A stretch of DNA of 44,537 nucleotides from Asticcacaulis aquaticus (GCF_028550415.1 NZ_JAQQKX010000022.1:1-44537), one strand, 5' to 3'; shown: positions 25,517-34,839, numbered from the stretch's first letter. Notes: a model not told the origin generated them from the letters alone. Numbers and translations are program-made.

Positions 25517-25625
25517 GCGTGCGCGGCAGTCGGCTCCCACCGACGCCAATGTTAACCAAAAAACAGCTTTCTACCCTTAGAACTCAGGGTCTGTTCACCG
25601 GCGCGCGGCGCCTTCGAAAGCTCTC

Positions 25626-26141
25626 ATGTCTCCGATCCTCATCCCGCTTTTGTTCGCCCTGACCTTTCCGGCCTGCCTGATCTGGGCCGCGCTGAGCGAT
25701 CTCAAAAGCATGACCATCCCCAACCGGCTCTCGATCACCCTGGCTCTGGCCTTTCTCCCGGCGGCGTTGCTGCTGGGCCTGCCGCCGATGATCATTCTGC
25801 AGCATCTTGGCATCGGTGCAGCCGGGCTGGCGCTGGGCATCCTCGCCTTCGCTTTCCGGGTCATGGGCGGCGGCGACGCCAAGCTGATCGCGGCGACGGC
25901 CCTGTGGTTCCATCCGCAAGGCGTCCTCGCTTTCGGGCTCTATACGGCTCTGGCGGGCGGTGCACTGTCGCTGGTGCTGCTGCTGGGGCGTCAGTTCCTG
26001 CAAATCTATACCCCGACCCTGCCGAAGTGGCTGCAAACCCTGCTCAAGCCGAACGGCGACATTCCCTATGGGCTGGCCATCTGCGCGGGCGGGCTTCTGG
26101 CCATGCCGCACAGCGATCTTTACCCCTTGTTAGGGTTCTAA
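25626..26141 (+). CDS. cpaA: Prepilin peptidase CpaA/TadV (A24 family)
   Basis: The 171-residue membrane protein has several hydrophobic helices and the two catalytic aspartates of the type IV prepilin peptidases: SDLKSMTIPN (Asp25) and GGGDAK (Asp84). Short A24 peptidases of this size lack the N-methylase domain and serve Tad systems, cutting the Flp and TadE-like leaders at Gly. It follows the four pilin genes, the same order as in Caulobacter. The ribosome site is weak. A gap of about 200 bases separates it from cpaB. Confidence 0.93.
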   Translation: MSPILIPLLFALTFPACLIWAALSDLKSMTIPNRLSITLALAFLPAALLLGLPPMIILQHLGIGAAGLALGILAFAFRVMGGGDAKLIAATALWFHPQGVLAFGLYTALAGGALSLVLLLGRQFLQIYTPTLPKWLQTLLKPNGDIPYGLAICAGGLLAMPHSDLYPLLGF

Positions 26142-26253
26142 AAACCCAGGCGCCAGAACAGCGCAACTTTCGTGCCAGAGAAATCAATCTGAACGCGAAA
26201 TTCGACTCGTTTTTTAATTAATTCGCCGGTGCGGCGGTTTCTTTAGCCTAACG

Positions 26254-26267
26254 TTAACCAACGTTAA
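26254..26267. promoter_or_regulatory. TTAA-N6-TTAA motif upstream of cpaB
   Basis: TTAACCAACGTTAA lies 77 bases before the cpaB start, embedded in a direct repeat of AACGTTAA. The spacing is one base shorter than the CtrA consensus. It resembles the palindrome at 24073. A cpaB promoter is likely in this 200-base gap. Confidence 0.3.
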
Positions 26268-26343
26268 GCGAAGATTCCCCGCAATTATGAATTGACCTGT
26301 CTCACGTTTCCGACCGCGCACGGAAAACTCAAGGGGAACACGC

Positions 26344-27270
26344 ATGAAGGCGTCACGTTACGTCGTAATCGGGATCGCAGCCATCGCCGCCCTGCTGCTG
26401 GCCTTTCTGGTCCGTGGCATGATCGGCGGCAATGGCAGCCAGCCGGCCGCCGCCACGCCCGTCGCCGCCGAAGTCCCTCAGGTCAAGGTGCTGGTCGCCG
26501 CGCGCGATCTCAAGGTCGGCGAACGCCTGACCGAGGCCGACCTGACGTGGAAGGACTGGCCCGAAAGCGCCGTCACCGCCGCCTATCTCACCGACCGCCC
26601 CGTCACCCCGGCGGCCGCCACGGCGGTCAAGTCGCCCGAGGAAACGCCGCAAAAGGTCGAGGCCAAGACGACCGACGCCGCCGGTAAGGCGGTCGAGGCC
26701 GCCGACAAGATGCTCAACCCCACCAAGGGCATGGATGCCGTGCTGGGCGGCGTCGTCCGCGAGGAAATTCTGGCCAACGAGCCGATCATCATGCGCAAGG
26801 TCGTCCGCGCCGACGAAGGCGGCTTCATGGCCGTCATGCTGGCACCGGGCATGCGCGCCATGGCCGTGCCGGTCAGCGTCGAAAACACGGCAGGCGGTTT
26901 CATCCTGCCCGGCGACCGCGTCGATATCCTCGTGTCCGCCGAGGTGCGCAAATCCGACGGGCAGTCGAACTTCGTCGCCCGCCCCGTCCTGCGCAACGTC
27001 AAGGTCCTCGCGATCGATCAGGCGGTTCAGGCCAAGGCCGACCAGCCGTCGGTCATCGGCGCCACCGCCACACTGGAACTGACCCCCGAAGACGGTCAGG
27101 CTCTGGCGCAGGCCAAGGCGCAGGGCACCCTGTCGCTGATGCTGCGCTCCTATGCCGATGTCGGCGGGCCGTCGGGCCGCGTCGCCGCCCTGCCGCAAAA
27201 CGCGCCCGCCGACCGCAAGGTCACCGTGATCCGCAACGGCCAGTCGTCGGAGGTTCCGGTTTCCCGATGA
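26344..27270 (+). CDS. cpaB: Flp pilus assembly protein CpaB/RcpC
   Basis: The 308-residue protein has an N-terminal membrane anchor (about 5-27, YVVIGIAAIAALLLAFLV). A SAF domain follows (about 46-80: VPQVKVLVAARDLKVGERLTEADL), then the CpaB C-terminal domain with MRAMAVPVSVENTAGGFILPGDRVDILV and ATLELTPEDGQALAQAKAQGTLSL. RcpC/CpaB acts in the periplasm and is thought to help guide or gate the secretin and bind peptidoglycan through the SAF fold. A longer-than-usual Lys/Ala/Glu-rich linker (about 95-125) interrupts the SAF region. AGGGGA precedes the ATG. Its end overlaps cpaC by 4 bases. Confidence 0.94.
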   Translation: MKASRYVVIGIAAIAALLLAFLVRGMIGGNGSQPAAATPVAAEVPQVKVLVAARDLKVGERLTEADLTWKDWPESAVTAAYLTDRPVTPAAATAVKSPEETPQKVEAKTTDAAGKAVEAADKMLNPTKGMDAVLGGVVREEILANEPIIMRKVVRADEGGFMAVMLAPGMRAMAVPVSVENTAGGFILPGDRVDILVSAEVRKSDGQSNFVARPVLRNVKVLAIDQAVQAKADQPSVIGATATLELTPEDGQALAQAKAQGTLSLMLRSYADVGGPSGRVAALPQNAPADRKVTVIRNGQSSEVPVSR

Positions 27271-29084
27271 CCCACGCCCCTATCCGCGACTCCCAAAAAC
27301 GCGACTTCCAAAAACGCGACTTCATGAGAACGCTTATGACCGCTTCCCCTGCCCGTCGCCGGACGCCCGGCCTGACCGGCCTGCTGATCGGCGCGACCGC
27401 CATGATCGCCGGCTCCGTCGTCGCCGAGCCCGTGCCTTACAAACCCGGTGCGGGCGGACACGGCAACCTGTCCGTTCAGACCCAGAACGCCCCGGTGCGT
27501 ACTCAGGTGCTGAACCTGCCCAAGGGCCGCTCCGCCGTCATCGACCTTCCGGTCGACGCGGCGGATGTTTTCGTCTCGAACCCCGCCGCCGCCGACGCGG
27601 TGCTGCGCACGCCGCGCCGCATCTTCGTGCTGGGTGTCGCGCCGGGTCAGTCGGACGCCATCTTCTTCGACGGCACCGGCCGTCAGATCCTCAACCTGTC
27701 GATCCGCGTCGATGCCTCCACCGACCAGCTGACCGACACCATCCACCGCCTCTATCCGCAGTCCAAGGTCGAGGCCCAGAGCGTTAACGGCTTCATCATC
27801 CTGTCGGGCGTCGTGGCCAATGCCGCCGAAGCCGACGCGATCACGCGTCTGGCCTCGGCCTTCGCGGGCAAGCCGGAAAACGTCGTCAATACGCTGGCCA
27901 TCGCCGGTAAGGATCAGGTGGCCCTCAAGGTGCGCATCGTCGAGGTCGAACGTTCGACGATCAAGCAGCTGGGCATGTCCGCCGACGTGACCTACAACAG
28001 CGGTACGCGCTCCTACTCCTTCGGTCGCGCCAACACCTTCGGCACCAATGGCTCCTATATGGGCGGCACTGGCCTGTGCTACGGCCAGAAGGGTGCCCGG
28101 ACGACCAACTATTCGACCGGCAGCAATGCCTCGGACAGCACCACCGTCGTCAACGGCGTCAATAACAGCGTCACCAACAGCCTGAGCAATAATAATGTTC
28201 AGACGACCCTCAGCGGTTCGGGCGTCAACTACACCAATTCGCTGAACGGCCAGTTCGTCCAGAGCGGCGGCACCAACACGACGACCGTGACCAGCGATTC
28301 CACTATCACGGACGGCACCACCAGTTCCAACACCAATACGGTGACCAATGCCGTGACGGCAGCCGCCTCCACCGCCTGGTCGACCATCACCGGCAACAAT
28401 ATCGGCGGCTGTCTTCAGGCCTTCGAGCGCGTCGGTCTGGTCCGCACCCTGGCCGAGCCGAACCTGACCGCCGTGTCGGGCGAAGCCGCCAAGTTCCTGG
28501 CCGGCGGCGAGTTCCCGATCCCGGTCTCGCAGGACTCCACGGGCCGCATCACGGTCGAATACAAGCCTTTCGGCGTCGGCCTCGGCTTCACACCGGTCGT
28601 CCTGTCGGGCGGTCGCATCTCGATCAAGCTGTCGACCGAAGTGTCTGAGCTGACCAATAACGGCGCCTTCACCTCGGGCACCCTGACCATGTCGGCGCTG
28701 AGCGTGCGCCGCGCCGAAACGACCGTCGAGATGCAGTCGGGCTCGTCGCTGATGATCGCAGGCCTGCTGAAATCCGACTATCGTCAGTCGATCGACTCCC
28801 TGCCCGGCCTGACCAACCTGCCGGTGCTGGGTTCGCTGTTCCGCTCGCGCGACTTCCAGAACGAAGACAGCGAGCTGGTCATCATCATCACGCCGTACAT
28901 CGTCAGCCCGACCGATCCGAACGCGTTCCAGACGCCCGCCGACAACCTTCAGATCGCGTCGGACCCGGAGACCATCTTCCTCGGCCGCCTGAACAAGTCT
29001 TACAAGCAGAAGCGTGGCGACACGCGCCCGGATCAGGTGGCCGCCGCCCCCTATCAGGCCCCCATCGGCTACGTCATCGAGTAG
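27267..29084 (+). CDS. cpaC: Tad pilus secretin CpaC/RcpA
   Basis: The 605-residue outer-membrane secretin starts within the end of cpaB (ATGA overlap; GGAGG 13 bases upstream). A signal peptide follows only after MRTLMTAS, so ATG at 27324 is an alternative start. Domains in order: pilus N-domain (about 75-150, VFVSNPAAADAVLRTP), a BON-like repeat (VNGFIILSGVVANAAEADAI) and the secretin pore (LRTLAEPNLTAVSGEA-like region VRTLAEPNLTAVSGEAAKF, with GGEFPIPV, then LPGLTNLPVLGSLFRS and ELVIIITPYIV). Between the N-part and the pore, about residues 245-370, lies an Asn/Ser/Thr/Gly-rich low-complexity insert that ordinary CpaC proteins lack or have shorter. It forms the channel for the pilus. Confidence 0.95.
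   Translation: MTHAPIRDSQKRDFQKRDFMRTLMTASPARRRTPGLTGLLIGATAMIAGSVVAEPVPYKPGAGGHGNLSVQTQNAPVRTQVLNLPKGRSAVIDLPVDAADVFVSNPAAADAVLRTPRRIFVLGVAPGQSDAIFFDGTGRQILNLSIRVDASTDQLTDTIHRLYPQSKVEAQSVNGFIILSGVVANAAEADAITRLASAFAGKPENVVNTLAIAGKDQVALKVRIVEVERSTIKQLGMSADVTYNSGTRSYSFGRANTFGTNGSYMGGTGLCYGQKGARTTNYSTGSNASDSTTVVNGVNNSVTNSLSNNNVQTTLSGSGVNYTNSLNGQFVQSGGTNTTTVTSDSTITDGTTSSNTNTVTNAVTAAASTAWSTITGNNIGGCLQAFERVGLVRTLAEPNLTAVSGEAAKFLAGGEFPIPVSQDSTGRITVEYKPFGVGLGFTPVVLSGGRISIKLSTEVSELTNNGAFTSGTLTMSALSVRRAETTVEMQSGSSLMIAGLLKSDYRQSIDSLPGLTNLPVLGSLFRSRDFQNEDSELVIIITPYIVSPTDPNAFQTPADNLQIASDPETIFLGRLNKSYKQKRGDTRPDQVAAAPYQAPIGYVIE
27285..27323 (+). repeat. In-frame 15-base tandem repeat at the 5' end of cpaC
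   Basis: Copies of CGCGACTTCCAAAAA begin at 27285, 27300 and 27315 (the third is partial, the first has one change). They encode a repeated Arg-Asp-Ser/Phe-Gln-Lys, directly before the alternative start at 27324. Copy number could vary by slippage. Confidence 0.8.
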
Positions 29085-29093
29085 GTACAGATC

Positions 29094-29771
29094 ATGTCGA
29101 ACCTTACCCCCGTTCTGCGTCTCGCCGCTCTCGCCCTCACCGGCCTGCCGCTGCTCGCCGCCTGCGCCAGCGACAACAGCGCGAAGCTGGAAGCGCCCCT
29201 GCCGACCGAGGCCTACACCCTTCAGGCCCAGTCGCGCAGCGAAGCCATCCACCTCAAGATCAATCCGAAGGGCTTTTCGGAAAATCAGCGCCGCGCGCTG
29301 GATCAGATCGCCCGCCGCGCCAGCTGGGACAGCGGCGAAGCCGTCGATGTCCGCATCGTGACCGCCAACGGCCCCGACGCCGTGCGCGCGGGATATGCCG
29401 TGCGCGACTACCTGATGCAGCATCAGGTCGAGGCCCACGTCATCGGCTATTCGACCGCCGAGGCCCAGCCCGCCGACGTCGTCAGCATCAGCCTGGTCGA
29501 ATACCGCGCCGACATTCCGCAATGCGGGCAGAGCTGGGAAAATCTGGGTCGCACCGGCGGCAACAAGGCCTACAAGAATTTCGGCTGCTCCATCACCGCC
29601 AATCTGGCGGCGCAGGTCGCCGATCCGCGCGACCTGGCCGGACCGCAAACCGCCACCCCGGCGGATGCCGGACGCCGCGCCGTCGTCATCGACAAGTACC
29701 GCAAGGGTGAAGTGACCTCGGCCGCCGACAACGAAGCGGCCAAGGGCACCATCTCCGACGCCATCAAGTGA
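29094..29771 (+). CDS. cpaD: Pilus assembly lipoprotein CpaD
   Basis: The 225-residue protein has a lipoprotein signal peptide (lipobox LAAC, Cys24). The mature domain has the CpaD features: LKINPKGFSENQRRALDQIA, HVIGYSTAEAQPADVVSISLVEYRA and the CxxxW...NFGCSITANLAAQVADPRDL segment (CGQSWENL, then NFGCSI). CpaD is an outer-membrane-associated partner of the secretin in Caulobacter-type Tad systems. It is nine bases after cpaC and eight before cpaE, inside one operon. Confidence 0.94.
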   Translation: MSNLTPVLRLAALALTGLPLLAACASDNSAKLEAPLPTEAYTLQAQSRSEAIHLKINPKGFSENQRRALDQIARRASWDSGEAVDVRIVTANGPDAVRAGYAVRDYLMQHQVEAHVIGYSTAEAQPADVVSISLVEYRADIPQCGQSWENLGRTGGNKAYKNFGCSITANLAAQVADPRDLAGPQTATPADAGRRAVVIDKYRKGEVTSAADNEAAKGTISDAIK

Positions 29772-29779
29772 GCCATAGC

Positions 29780-31213
29780 ATGTCCTCCATCGCTACCCAG
29801 CACGATCCTTTCGACAGTTTCGACGACGCGGACGACGGCTTCACGCAGGACTATGGTCCGGTGGGCGGCGATCCCCTCGATCTCGACGATCCGTTCAGCG
29901 ACCTTGAGCCGCTCAACGCGCGCGACGGCACCGCGCGTCAGGCCCTGACGCCCGCAGCTCTGGTCCATAACGAGCCGCCGGCCCTGCCGGACGGCTTCGG
30001 CGGCGACACACTGGGCTCGGTCTCGATCCCGCGCATCGCCATCCACTTCTTCCCCAACGGCGACAGCACGCTGCAGGCCTGCGATACCGCGGCGCTGGAT
30101 CGCCGCATGGCCCGCGCCCAGTCGCTGGTTCGCCGCGGCGGCATCGAAGAGGCCATCACCGTCTATCGTCAGGAACCGACGCCGTCGCTTATCCTCGTCG
30201 AGAGCGATGCGCGTGGCCGCGACCTGCTCGACCAGCTGGGACAACTGGCCGAGGTCTGCGACGCCAATACCAAGGTCGTCGTCATCGGTCAGCACAACGA
30301 CATCTCGCTGTTCCGCGAACTGATGCGACAGGGCGTGTCCGACTACATGGTCGCCCCGGTGCAGCCCCTGCAACTGATCAAGGTCATCTCGACCCTGTTC
30401 AACGATCCGGAAACCCCGTTCGTCGGTCGCGCCATCGCCTTCATCGGCGCGCGCGGCGGCGCAGGCTCCTCGGTTCTGGCGCACAATTTCGCCCACGCCC
30501 TGTCCGAAACCATGCAGGCCAATACGGTCATCGCCGACTACGACCTGCCCTTCGGCACCGCCGGGCTCGACTTCAATCAGGACCCGATGCAGGGCATGGC
30601 CGACGCGCTCAACGAGCCCGACCGTCTCGACCCGGTCCTGCTCGACCGTATGCTGACGCGCTGCACGGAGCGCCTGTCGCTGTTCTCGGCCCCGGCCTCG
30701 CTCGATCAGGACTATCTGGCCGACGACGACGCCTTCGAGGAAGTGACGCGCAAGGTGCGTTCGGTCGCGCCGTTCATCGTCATGGACCTGCCGCACGTCT
30801 GGACACCGTGGCTGAAAAAGTGCCTGATCGCCGCCGACGAGGTGGTCATCGTGGCGACGCCGGACCTCGCCTCCCTGCGCAACGCCAAGAACATGATCGA
30901 GCTGCTGAAGTCGTTCCGCCCGAACGACACGCCGCCGCGCATCGTGCTGAACCAGACCGACATGCCGGGCCGCCCGGAAATCCCGCTCAAGGACTTCACC
31001 GCCGCCCTGGGCATGGAGCCCGTCTGCGCCATCGGTTTCGACCCGAAAACCTTCGGTCAGGCCGCCAATAACGGTCAGATGCTGGCCGAATGCGCCCCGG
31101 CGTCGAAGGCGCACGAGGCCCTGATGACCCTGACAGCGGCGATCACCGGTCGCGTCGCGGAGCCGTCCAAAAAACAGTCGAAATCGCTGCTCGGTAAACT
31201 TTTCAAGAAGTGA
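29780..31213 (+). CDS. cpaE: Tad pilus localisation ATPase-like protein CpaE/TadZ
   Basis: From ATG at 29780 the protein has 477 residues (a GTG at 29768 overlapping cpaD is an alternative). An acidic N-terminal stretch (DDADDGF) is followed by a receiver-like domain (about 90-205; LILVESDARG, then DYMVAPVQP) and a MinD/ParA-like domain from about 215. The P-loop region reads GARGGAGSSVLAHN (223-236): both lysines of the ParA deviant Walker A motif (KGGxGKS/T) are missing. TadZ/CpaE proteins are known to have atypical P-loops and position the pilus machine at the cell pole. The end has a basic tail. Confidence 0.94.
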   Translation: MSSIATQHDPFDSFDDADDGFTQDYGPVGGDPLDLDDPFSDLEPLNARDGTARQALTPAALVHNEPPALPDGFGGDTLGSVSIPRIAIHFFPNGDSTLQACDTAALDRRMARAQSLVRRGGIEEAITVYRQEPTPSLILVESDARGRDLLDQLGQLAEVCDANTKVVVIGQHNDISLFRELMRQGVSDYMVAPVQPLQLIKVISTLFNDPETPFVGRAIAFIGARGGAGSSVLAHNFAHALSETMQANTVIADYDLPFGTAGLDFNQDPMQGMADALNEPDRLDPVLLDRMLTRCTERLSLFSAPASLDQDYLADDDAFEEVTRKVRSVAPFIVMDLPHVWTPWLKKCLIAADEVVIVATPDLASLRNAKNMIELLKSFRPNDTPPRIVLNQTDMPGRPEIPLKDFTAALGMEPVCAIGFDPKTFGQAANNGQMLAECAPASKAHEALMTLTAAITGRVAEPSKKQSKSLLGKLFKK

Positions 31214-31221
31214 GACCCTAA

Positions 31222-32862
31222 GTGTTCGGAAAGCGCCCTACGGATTCCAGCGGCAAGCCCATCGGTCTTGCCGACGCCCCCCGCCCCGCCCCCACGGCGG
31301 GTGCGCAGGCGGCCGCTCAGGTGCGCCCGCAGGCCCTCAGCGGTGCCACGCCCGCCGCTTCGGCAAAACCGCAACAGCTCAAAGGGGCCCCGCCGCCCGC
31401 AGCCAAGCCGAACGCCGACATCGCGACTCGCCCTCAGGGGCAGTCTCTGGGCATGGGGCACGACGCCAAGGCCGAGCCCGCGGTCGAACGCCGCACCGAT
31501 AAGGGCGCAGCCAAGGGTAATGGCAAGCTGTCGTCCGGCATCGACCAGATGCACAAGGCGCAGGCCGTCACCGAGATCGTCCGCGAACAGTCCGACTACT
31601 ACCACGCCACCAAGACCGCGATCTTCAACGCGTTGCTGAACACCATCGACCTGTCGCAACTGGCCCAGCTGGACCAGAAGGCGGCGTCGGAGGAAATCCG
31701 CGACATCGTCGCCGAACTGGTGACGATCAAGAACGTGTCCATGTCGGTCGTCGAACAGGACGCCCTGGTTCAGGACATCATCAACGACGTCCTCGGCTAC
31801 GGCCCGCTGGAGCCGCTGCTGGCCCGCGACGACATCGCCGACATCATGGTCAACGGCGCGGGCCGCGTCTTCATCGAAGTCGGCGGCAAGGTGCAGCTGA
31901 CCAATGTCCGTTTCCGCGACAACGGCCAGCTGATGAACATCTGTCAGCGCATCGTGTCGCAGGTCGGCCGCCGCGTCGACGAAAGCTCACCGATCTGCGA
32001 CGCCCGTCTGCCCGACGGGTCGCGCGTCAACGTCATCGCGCCGCCGCTGGCGCTGGACGGCCCGACGCTCACCATCCGTAAGTTCAAAAAGGACAAGCTG
32101 ACCATGCGCAATCTGGTGGAGTTCAACTCCATCAGCCCGGAAGGGGCGCGCGTCCTCGGCGTCATCGGCGCCTCGCGCTGCAACGTCCTGATCTCCGGCG
32201 GTACGGGTTCGGGCAAGACGACCCTGCTCAACACCCTGACCGCCTTCATCGACCCGACCGAGCGCGTCATCACCTGCGAAGACGCCGCCGAACTGCAATT
32301 GCAGCAGCCGCACGTCGTGCGTCTGGAAACCCGTCCGCCGAATCTGGAAGGACAAGGCGCGATCACCATGCGCGATCTCGTCAAGAACTGTCTGCGGATG
32401 CGTCCCGAGCGCATCATCGTCGGCGAAGTCCGCGGCCCGGAGGCCTTCGACCTCCTTCAGGCCATGAACACCGGCCACGACGGCTCGATGGGCACGTTGC
32501 ACGCCAACTCGCCGCGCGAAGCCGTGTCGCGTCTGGAATCGATGATCACCATGGGCGGCTACGGCCTGCCGTCGCGCACCATCCGCGAAATGATCGTCGG
32601 CTCGATCGACATCATCGTTCAGGCAGCGCGTCTGCGCGACGGTTCACGCCGCATCACCCACATCACCGAAGTCCTCGGCCTCGAAGGCGACGTCATCATC
32701 ACGCAGGACCTGTTCCTGTACGAGATCGAAGGCGAAAGCAAGGACGGCAAGATCATCGGCCGTCACCGCTCGACCGGCATCGGTCGTCCGCGCTTCTGGG
32801 ACCGCGCCAAATATTACGGCCTTGAGCGTGAGCTGGCCGAAGCGCTCGACGCGTCGGAGTAG
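31222..32862 (+). CDS. cpaF: Tad pilus assembly/secretion ATPase CpaF/TadA
   Basis: The 546-residue protein begins with GTG nine bases after cpaE. Residues 1-115 are a Pro/Ala-rich disordered leader. The secretion ATPase core follows: [22 protein letters not shown], then Walker [10 protein letters not shown] (326-334), an Asp box ([12 protein letters not shown]), the His-box region [17 protein letters not shown] and a Walker B-type [13 protein letters not shown]. This hexameric cytoplasmic ATPase powers pilus polymerisation, and in Tad systems may also drive retraction, with TadB and TadC as its membrane platform. Confidence 0.96.
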   Translation: MFGKRPTDSSGKPIGLADAPRPAPTAGAQAAAQVRPQALSGATPAASAKPQQLKGAPPPAAKPNADIATRPQGQSLGMGHDAKAEPAVERRTDKGAAKGNGKLSSGIDQMHKAQAVTEIVREQSDYYHATKTAIFNALLNTIDLSQLAQLDQKAASEEIRDIVAELVTIKNVSMSVVEQDALVQDIINDVLGYGPLEPLLARDDIADIMVNGAGRVFIEVGGKVQLTNVRFRDNGQLMNICQRIVSQVGRRVDESSPICDARLPDGSRVNVIAPPLALDGPTLTIRKFKKDKLTMRNLVEFNSISPEGARVLGVIGASRCNVLISGGTGSGKTTLLNTLTAFIDPTERVITCEDAAELQLQQPHVVRLETRPPNLEGQGAITMRDLVKNCLRMRPERIIVGEVRGPEAFDLLQAMNTGHDGSMGTLHANSPREAVSRLESMITMGGYGLPSRTIREMIVGSIDIIVQAARLRDGSRRITHITEVLGLEGDVIITQDLFLYEIEGESKDGKIIGRHRSTGIGRPRFWDRAKYYGLERELAEALDASE

Positions 32863-32868
32863 TTCCAT

Positions 32869-33849
32869 ATGACCTTCGTTCTTATCGCGTTTCTGAGCTT
32901 CGTCATCATCGCCTCGATCGGCTTTGTCCTGACCAGCGGTAACAGCGCGTCCGACGTCGCTGCCAAGCGCGCCCAGGCCATCGTCGTCAGTACGCCCAAT
33001 GCCCGCCGCAAGGGCGGCAAGGCCCAGACCGCCAAGACCCCCGAAGAACGCCGCAAGCAGATCCTGCTGCAACTGAAGGAATCCGAACGCCGCGACCGCA
33101 AGGCGCGTCTGTCTCTGGCCGCCCGCATGCTGCACGCCGGTCTGAGCCCCGACGTCAAGAAGTTCTGGATCATCTCGATCGCCATGGGCGTCTTCGCGGC
33201 CCTGATCGGGTTTCTGGTCAGCCAGAATCCGTTCATCGCATTGGGAGCCGCCTTCGTCTTCGCCTACGGCATACCGCGCTGGTTCCTCGGCACCCTGGCC
33301 AAGGGCCGTATCAACAAGTTCACCGCCCTGTTTCCCGACGCCATGGATATTCTGGTGCGCGGCATCAAGTCGGGCCTGCCGGTCAATGACGGGCTGAAGA
33401 TCATCGCGCGCGAAATGGGCAAGCCACTGGGGCCGGAGTTCCAGCGCCTCAATGAGAACGTCGCCATCGGCATGGCGCTGGACGGCGCATTGGAAAAGAT
33501 GTGCGAGCGCATGCCAACGTCCGAACTGCGCTTTTTCACCATCGTCATCGCCATTCAGGCCAAGACGGGCGGCAACCTGGCCGAAGCGCTGGGCAACCTG
33601 TCGAACGTCCTGCGCGCCCGCCGGATGATGCGCGAAAAGATCAAGGCCCTGTCGTCCGAAGCCATTGCCTCGGCCTCGATCATCGGCGTCCTGCCGCCGG
33701 GCGTCGGCACCATGATCTCGCTGGTCAATCCCGGCTATATCGGCCCGATGTTCACCGACCCGCGCGGCAATTTCATGCTGATGGGCGGCGCGATATGGAT
33801 GCTGCTCGGCATCCTGATGATGCGCAAGATGATCAACTTCAAGTTCTAG
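32869..33849 (+). CDS. tadB: Tad pilus inner-membrane platform protein TadB (CpaG)
   Basis: The 326-residue protein has an N-terminal membrane segment (about 3-22), a basic cytoplasmic stretch (RRKGGKAQTAKTPEERRKQ), two further helices (about 105-150) and a type II secretion F domain: FPDAMDILVRGIKSGLPVNDGL, then FTIVIAIQAKTGGNLAEALGNL. It ends with membrane helices. TadB and TadC together form the platform that couples the ATPase to the pilus. It lies six bases after cpaF and 12 before tadC. Confidence 0.94.
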   Translation: MTFVLIAFLSFVIIASIGFVLTSGNSASDVAAKRAQAIVVSTPNARRKGGKAQTAKTPEERRKQILLQLKESERRDRKARLSLAARMLHAGLSPDVKKFWIISIAMGVFAALIGFLVSQNPFIALGAAFVFAYGIPRWFLGTLAKGRINKFTALFPDAMDILVRGIKSGLPVNDGLKIIAREMGKPLGPEFQRLNENVAIGMALDGALEKMCERMPTSELRFFTIVIAIQAKTGGNLAEALGNLSNVLRARRMMREKIKALSSEAIASASIIGVLPPGVGTMISLVNPGYIGPMFTDPRGNFMLMGGAIWMLLGILMMRKMINFKF

Positions 33850-33861
33850 GGTGATATCCAG

Positions 33862-34839
33862 ATGAGAGACCTCGCCCTGTTCATTCTCGATCCGGTCAAT
33901 CTGATGACGGGTCTCGTGGCCCTGTTCGTCTTCTTCACGGCCATGACGCTGATGAAGTCGGTGACCTCCGGCGACCAGCTCGACAAGCGCATGAAGGCCG
34001 TGGCCGCCCGCCGCGACGAACTGCGCCGCCAGTCGCGTCAGGGCATCGTCCAGCCCGGCGCCAACAGCGGGCTGCGTCACACCGACGAAGGCCTGTACAA
34101 GCGTATCGTCGAAAAACTGAACCTGAAAACCCTGCTCGAAGACCCCAAGGTCGTCGACAAGCTGGCCATGGCCGGTTACCGCGGCCCCAAGCCCGTCTCG
34201 ACCTTCTACTTCTTCCGCTTCCTGATGCCCTTCGTGCTGGGGGCCTTCACCACCTTCTACATCTTCGTGGTCAACGATTTCGGTCAGCCGACCAATATCA
34301 AGATCCTGATCTGCGTCGGCATGTTCGTGGCCGGTTACTACGCGCCGAACCTCTATATCTCCAACATGGCATCGAAGCGCCGCGCCTCGATCATCGCCGC
34401 CTTCCCCGATGCGCTCGACCTGCTGCTGATCTGCGTGGAATCGGGCATGTCGATCGAAGCCGCCATCAACAAGGTGTCGCAGGAAATCGGCTCGGCCTCG
34501 ATCGAGCTGGCCGAGGAAATGTCGCTGCTGGTCGCCGAACTGTCCTATCTGCCCGAACGCCGCATGGCCTACGAAGGTCTGGCGCGCCGGACCAATCACC
34601 CCGGCATCAAGGCCGTCTGCACGGCCATGATTCAGGCCGAAAAGTACGGTACGCCGCTTGGTACGGCGCTACGCGTCATGGCCAAGGAAAACCGCGAACT
34701 GCGCCTGTCCGCCGCCGAAAAGAAGGCCGCCGCCCTGCCGGCGCAGCTCACCGTGCCGATGATCGTCTTCTTCCTGCCGGTGCTGTTCGTCGTCATCCTC
34801 GGCCCGGCGATCCTCAATGTGATGGACATGAAGAAGTAG
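33862..34839 (+). CDS. tadC: Tad pilus inner-membrane platform protein TadC (CpaH)
   Basis: The 325-residue protein has N-terminal (about 10-30) and central helix pairs (about 115-165) and a type II secretion F domain: FPDALDLLLICVESGMSIEAAI, then HPGIKAVCTAMIQAEKYGTPLGTAL, and a C-terminal helix (PMIVFFLPVLFVVILGPAIL). It is the last gene of the cpa/tad operon. The next gene begins 97 bases later and is unrelated. Confidence 0.94.
   Translation: MRDLALFILDPVNLMTGLVALFVFFTAMTLMKSVTSGDQLDKRMKAVAARRDELRRQSRQGIVQPGANSGLRHTDEGLYKRIVEKLNLKTLLEDPKVVDKLAMAGYRGPKPVSTFYFFRFLMPFVLGAFTTFYIFVVNDFGQPTNIKILICVGMFVAGYYAPNLYISNMASKRRASIIAAFPDALDLLLICVESGMSIEAAINKVSQEIGSASIELAEEMSLLVAELSYLPERRMAYEGLARRTNHPGIKAVCTAMIQAEKYGTPLGTALRVMAKENRELRLSAAEKKAAALPAQLTVPMIVFFLPVLFVVILGPAILNVMDMKK

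Noticed and set aside
27150-29648. 832-codon minus-strand ORF across cpaC and cpaD
   Set aside because: It is antisense to a conserved operon, and its Gly/Arg/Asp-rich composition is that of a complementary frame.
32644-34599. 651-codon minus-strand ORF across cpaF, tadB and tadC
   Set aside because: His/Gln/Asp-rich translation opposite three recognised pilus genes; no domain seen.
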